Assembly (NCBI GenBank): GCA_903867275.1
Contig: CAIPQY010000427.1
Coordinates: 1-7,287, forward strand
Length of the DNA: 7,287 bases
Direction: 5' to 3'
Source of the DNA: an uncultured bacterium
Lineage (GTDB): Bacteria; Planctomycetota; Phycisphaerae; Phycisphaerales; SM1A02
The translations under genes were made by a program, and so were the position numbers. How positions within the stretch are numbered: the stretch's first letter is position 1; each line of letters opens with the position of its first letter. The notes beneath the pieces were generated by a model. That model searched no databases. It worked only from the letters and a program-made list of their open reading frames with translations, and had not been told where the DNA came from. Below, one piece after another: positions 6,360 to 7,287 of this stretch.

Positions 6360-7244
6360 TCAGCCGCGCTTCAGGAAAGCGTCCAGCTTGGCGCGCGCCT
6401 CGGGCGTGTGGCGCAGGTCGACCAGATGCACCTGTTCGCGGGCCACGGCGGCGTCGAAGCCGTCCTTCAAACCCACCTGCACCGCGTCGATGACGGCGAT
6501 GCCGCTGGCGGCGGAAGCCTGCGGGCGCACGAACGGAATCGCCGCGAGTCCACGCTCGCGGTGCTCGGGGTCGCAGATGCTGATCGGTTCGGCGCGTGGC
6601 GTGCTTCGCGGATGCGCGTGGATCCATGCCATTGCGGCGGTCAGCGCCTCGGCGGCCGAAGGCAGCGATTGCTGCAGCAGACCGGTCGGAGTCTTGCCCG
6701 CATCGAAGGGCGCACCATGCATGGTGGCGGCGATGGCGGTGGCGGGTTCGATGCGACCCGGCAGCAGCACGGTTCCGCCCCAACCCGGGCAGATATGCAG
6801 GCCACACTCGGGCAGGCCGATCTTCCAACCCTTGTCACCCGCGGCCGGCGTGACGCCGAACAGCGCTTCGCAGTGCATGGCCAGTTCCAGGCCGCCACCC
6901 AGCGCGGCCTTGTGCATGACGCAGGCGGTGGGGCAGGGCAGACTGGTGATGCGGCGGAAAGCCACGGATCCAGCCTGCAAGTAGGCGTGCAGCGAGGGGT
7001 TGTCGAGCGCATCGATCTCGGCCAGATCGGCGCCTGCCACGAACACGCGCTCGCTGTCCGAGACAAGCACGAATCCCTTGGGTCGCAGCGTGGCGATGTG
7101 ACGCAGGCACACATCGATCGAGTCGATCAACCAGCGGTCAAGCACCACCACACCACCACGCGGCTTGGACGGGTTGGGCACCAGGTGCAGCACCACCACG
7201 CCATCCGGACGCGTTTCAACGGGAAGTGGGAGGGTGTCGGCCAT
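6360..7244 (-). CDS. Enoyl-CoA hydratase/isomerase family protein (crotonase fold), stand-alone
   Basis: A crotonase-superfamily enzyme of 294 residues, most likely a hydratase adding water to 2,3-enoyl-CoA. The first oxyanion-hole element is VFVAGADLAEI (67-77) and the second is AALGGGLELAMHCE (113-126). E120 and E146 (in GLPECGLHICPGWGGT) match the two catalytic glutamates of enoyl-CoA hydratases, so a water-adding activity is plausible. Compared with rat mitochondrial hydratase, the stretch between them is about 6 residues longer (VTPAAGDKGWKIG region). The helical C-terminus ends in LDAFLKRG, as in the hydratase part of FadB/FadJ-like proteins, but no 3-hydroxyacyl-CoA dehydrogenase domain follows. 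The start is not settled. ATG 7244 has GGAG 12 nt upstream, which is long; an in-frame TTG at 7262 would add MEYRTP but has no Shine-Dalgarno. It is 205 nt ahead of the acyl-CoA dehydrogenase, so it may belong to the same or a preceding transcription unit. Confidence 0.88.
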   Translation of the reverse strand: MADTLPLPVETRPDGVVVLHLVPNPSKPRGGVVVLDRWLIDSIDVCLRHIATLRPKGFVLVSDSERVFVAGADLAEIDALDNPSLHAYLQAGSVAFRRITSLPCPTACVMHKAALGGGLELAMHCEALFGVTPAAGDKGWKIGLPECGLHICPGWGGTVLLPGRIEPATAIAATMHGAPFDAGKTPTGLLQQSLPSAAEALTAAMAWIHAHPRSTPRAEPISICDPEHRERGLAAIPFVRPQASAASGIAVIDAVQVGLKDGFDAAVAREQVHLVDLRHTPEARAKLDAFLKRG

Positions 7245-7287
7245 GGGCGTACGGTACTCCAAGATGGCGAAGCAGGCGCCCGCGAGC

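Overview
The window carries six protein-coding genes, all on the minus strand and therefore read from high to low coordinates. In transcription order they are: a stand-alone crotonase-fold enoyl-CoA hydratase (7244 to 6360); a long VLCAD/ACAD9-like acyl-CoA dehydrogenase (6154 to 4214); a leucine/branched-chain amino acid dehydrogenase (4171 to 3101); and the E1-alpha (3034 to 1901), E1-beta (1890 to 922) and E2 (905 to beyond the left edge) components of a 2-oxo acid dehydrogenase complex. Spacers from the acyl-CoA dehydrogenase onward are 42, 66, 10 and 16 nt, so these five genes look like one operon. The crotonase is separated from them by 205 nt.

Together the genes describe a route for branched-chain amino acids. 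The amino acid dehydrogenase would deaminate Leu/Ile/Val to 2-oxo acids. E1 and E2 (with an E3 not present here) would convert these oxidatively to branched acyl-CoAs. The acyl-CoA dehydrogenase and hydratase would carry out the next oxidation and hydration steps. The two-chain E1 alone cannot be separated from a pyruvate dehydrogenase by eye; the adjacent leucine dehydrogenase is the main argument for branched-chain substrates. The E3 (lipoamide dehydrogenase) gene may lie past the left edge, but that cannot be seen.

The only sizeable non-coding region is 6155-6359. It is locally more AT-rich than its surroundings and holds two sequence structures: a perfect inverted repeat with 13-bp arms at 6237-6265, and a cluster of three ATGCAT palindromes spaced 11 and 10 bp apart at 6323-6349. 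They sit where the control region of the five-gene operon would be expected and are the least explained parts of the window.

The organism is a high-GC bacterium. Codons TTA, CTA and TCA are absent from long stretches of the genes, which creates very long but spurious open frames on the plus strand. Shine-Dalgarno sequences are clear. I cannot fix the phylum: the two-chain E1 and the long acyl-CoA dehydrogenase would fit several groups, for example high-GC Planctomycetota or some Proteobacteria, and this is a guess. There are no RNA genes, CRISPR arrays, insertion sequences or phage genes that I can support. Overall this is mostly a conventional catabolic operon, with an unexplained control region and an unexpected acyl-CoA dehydrogenase type.
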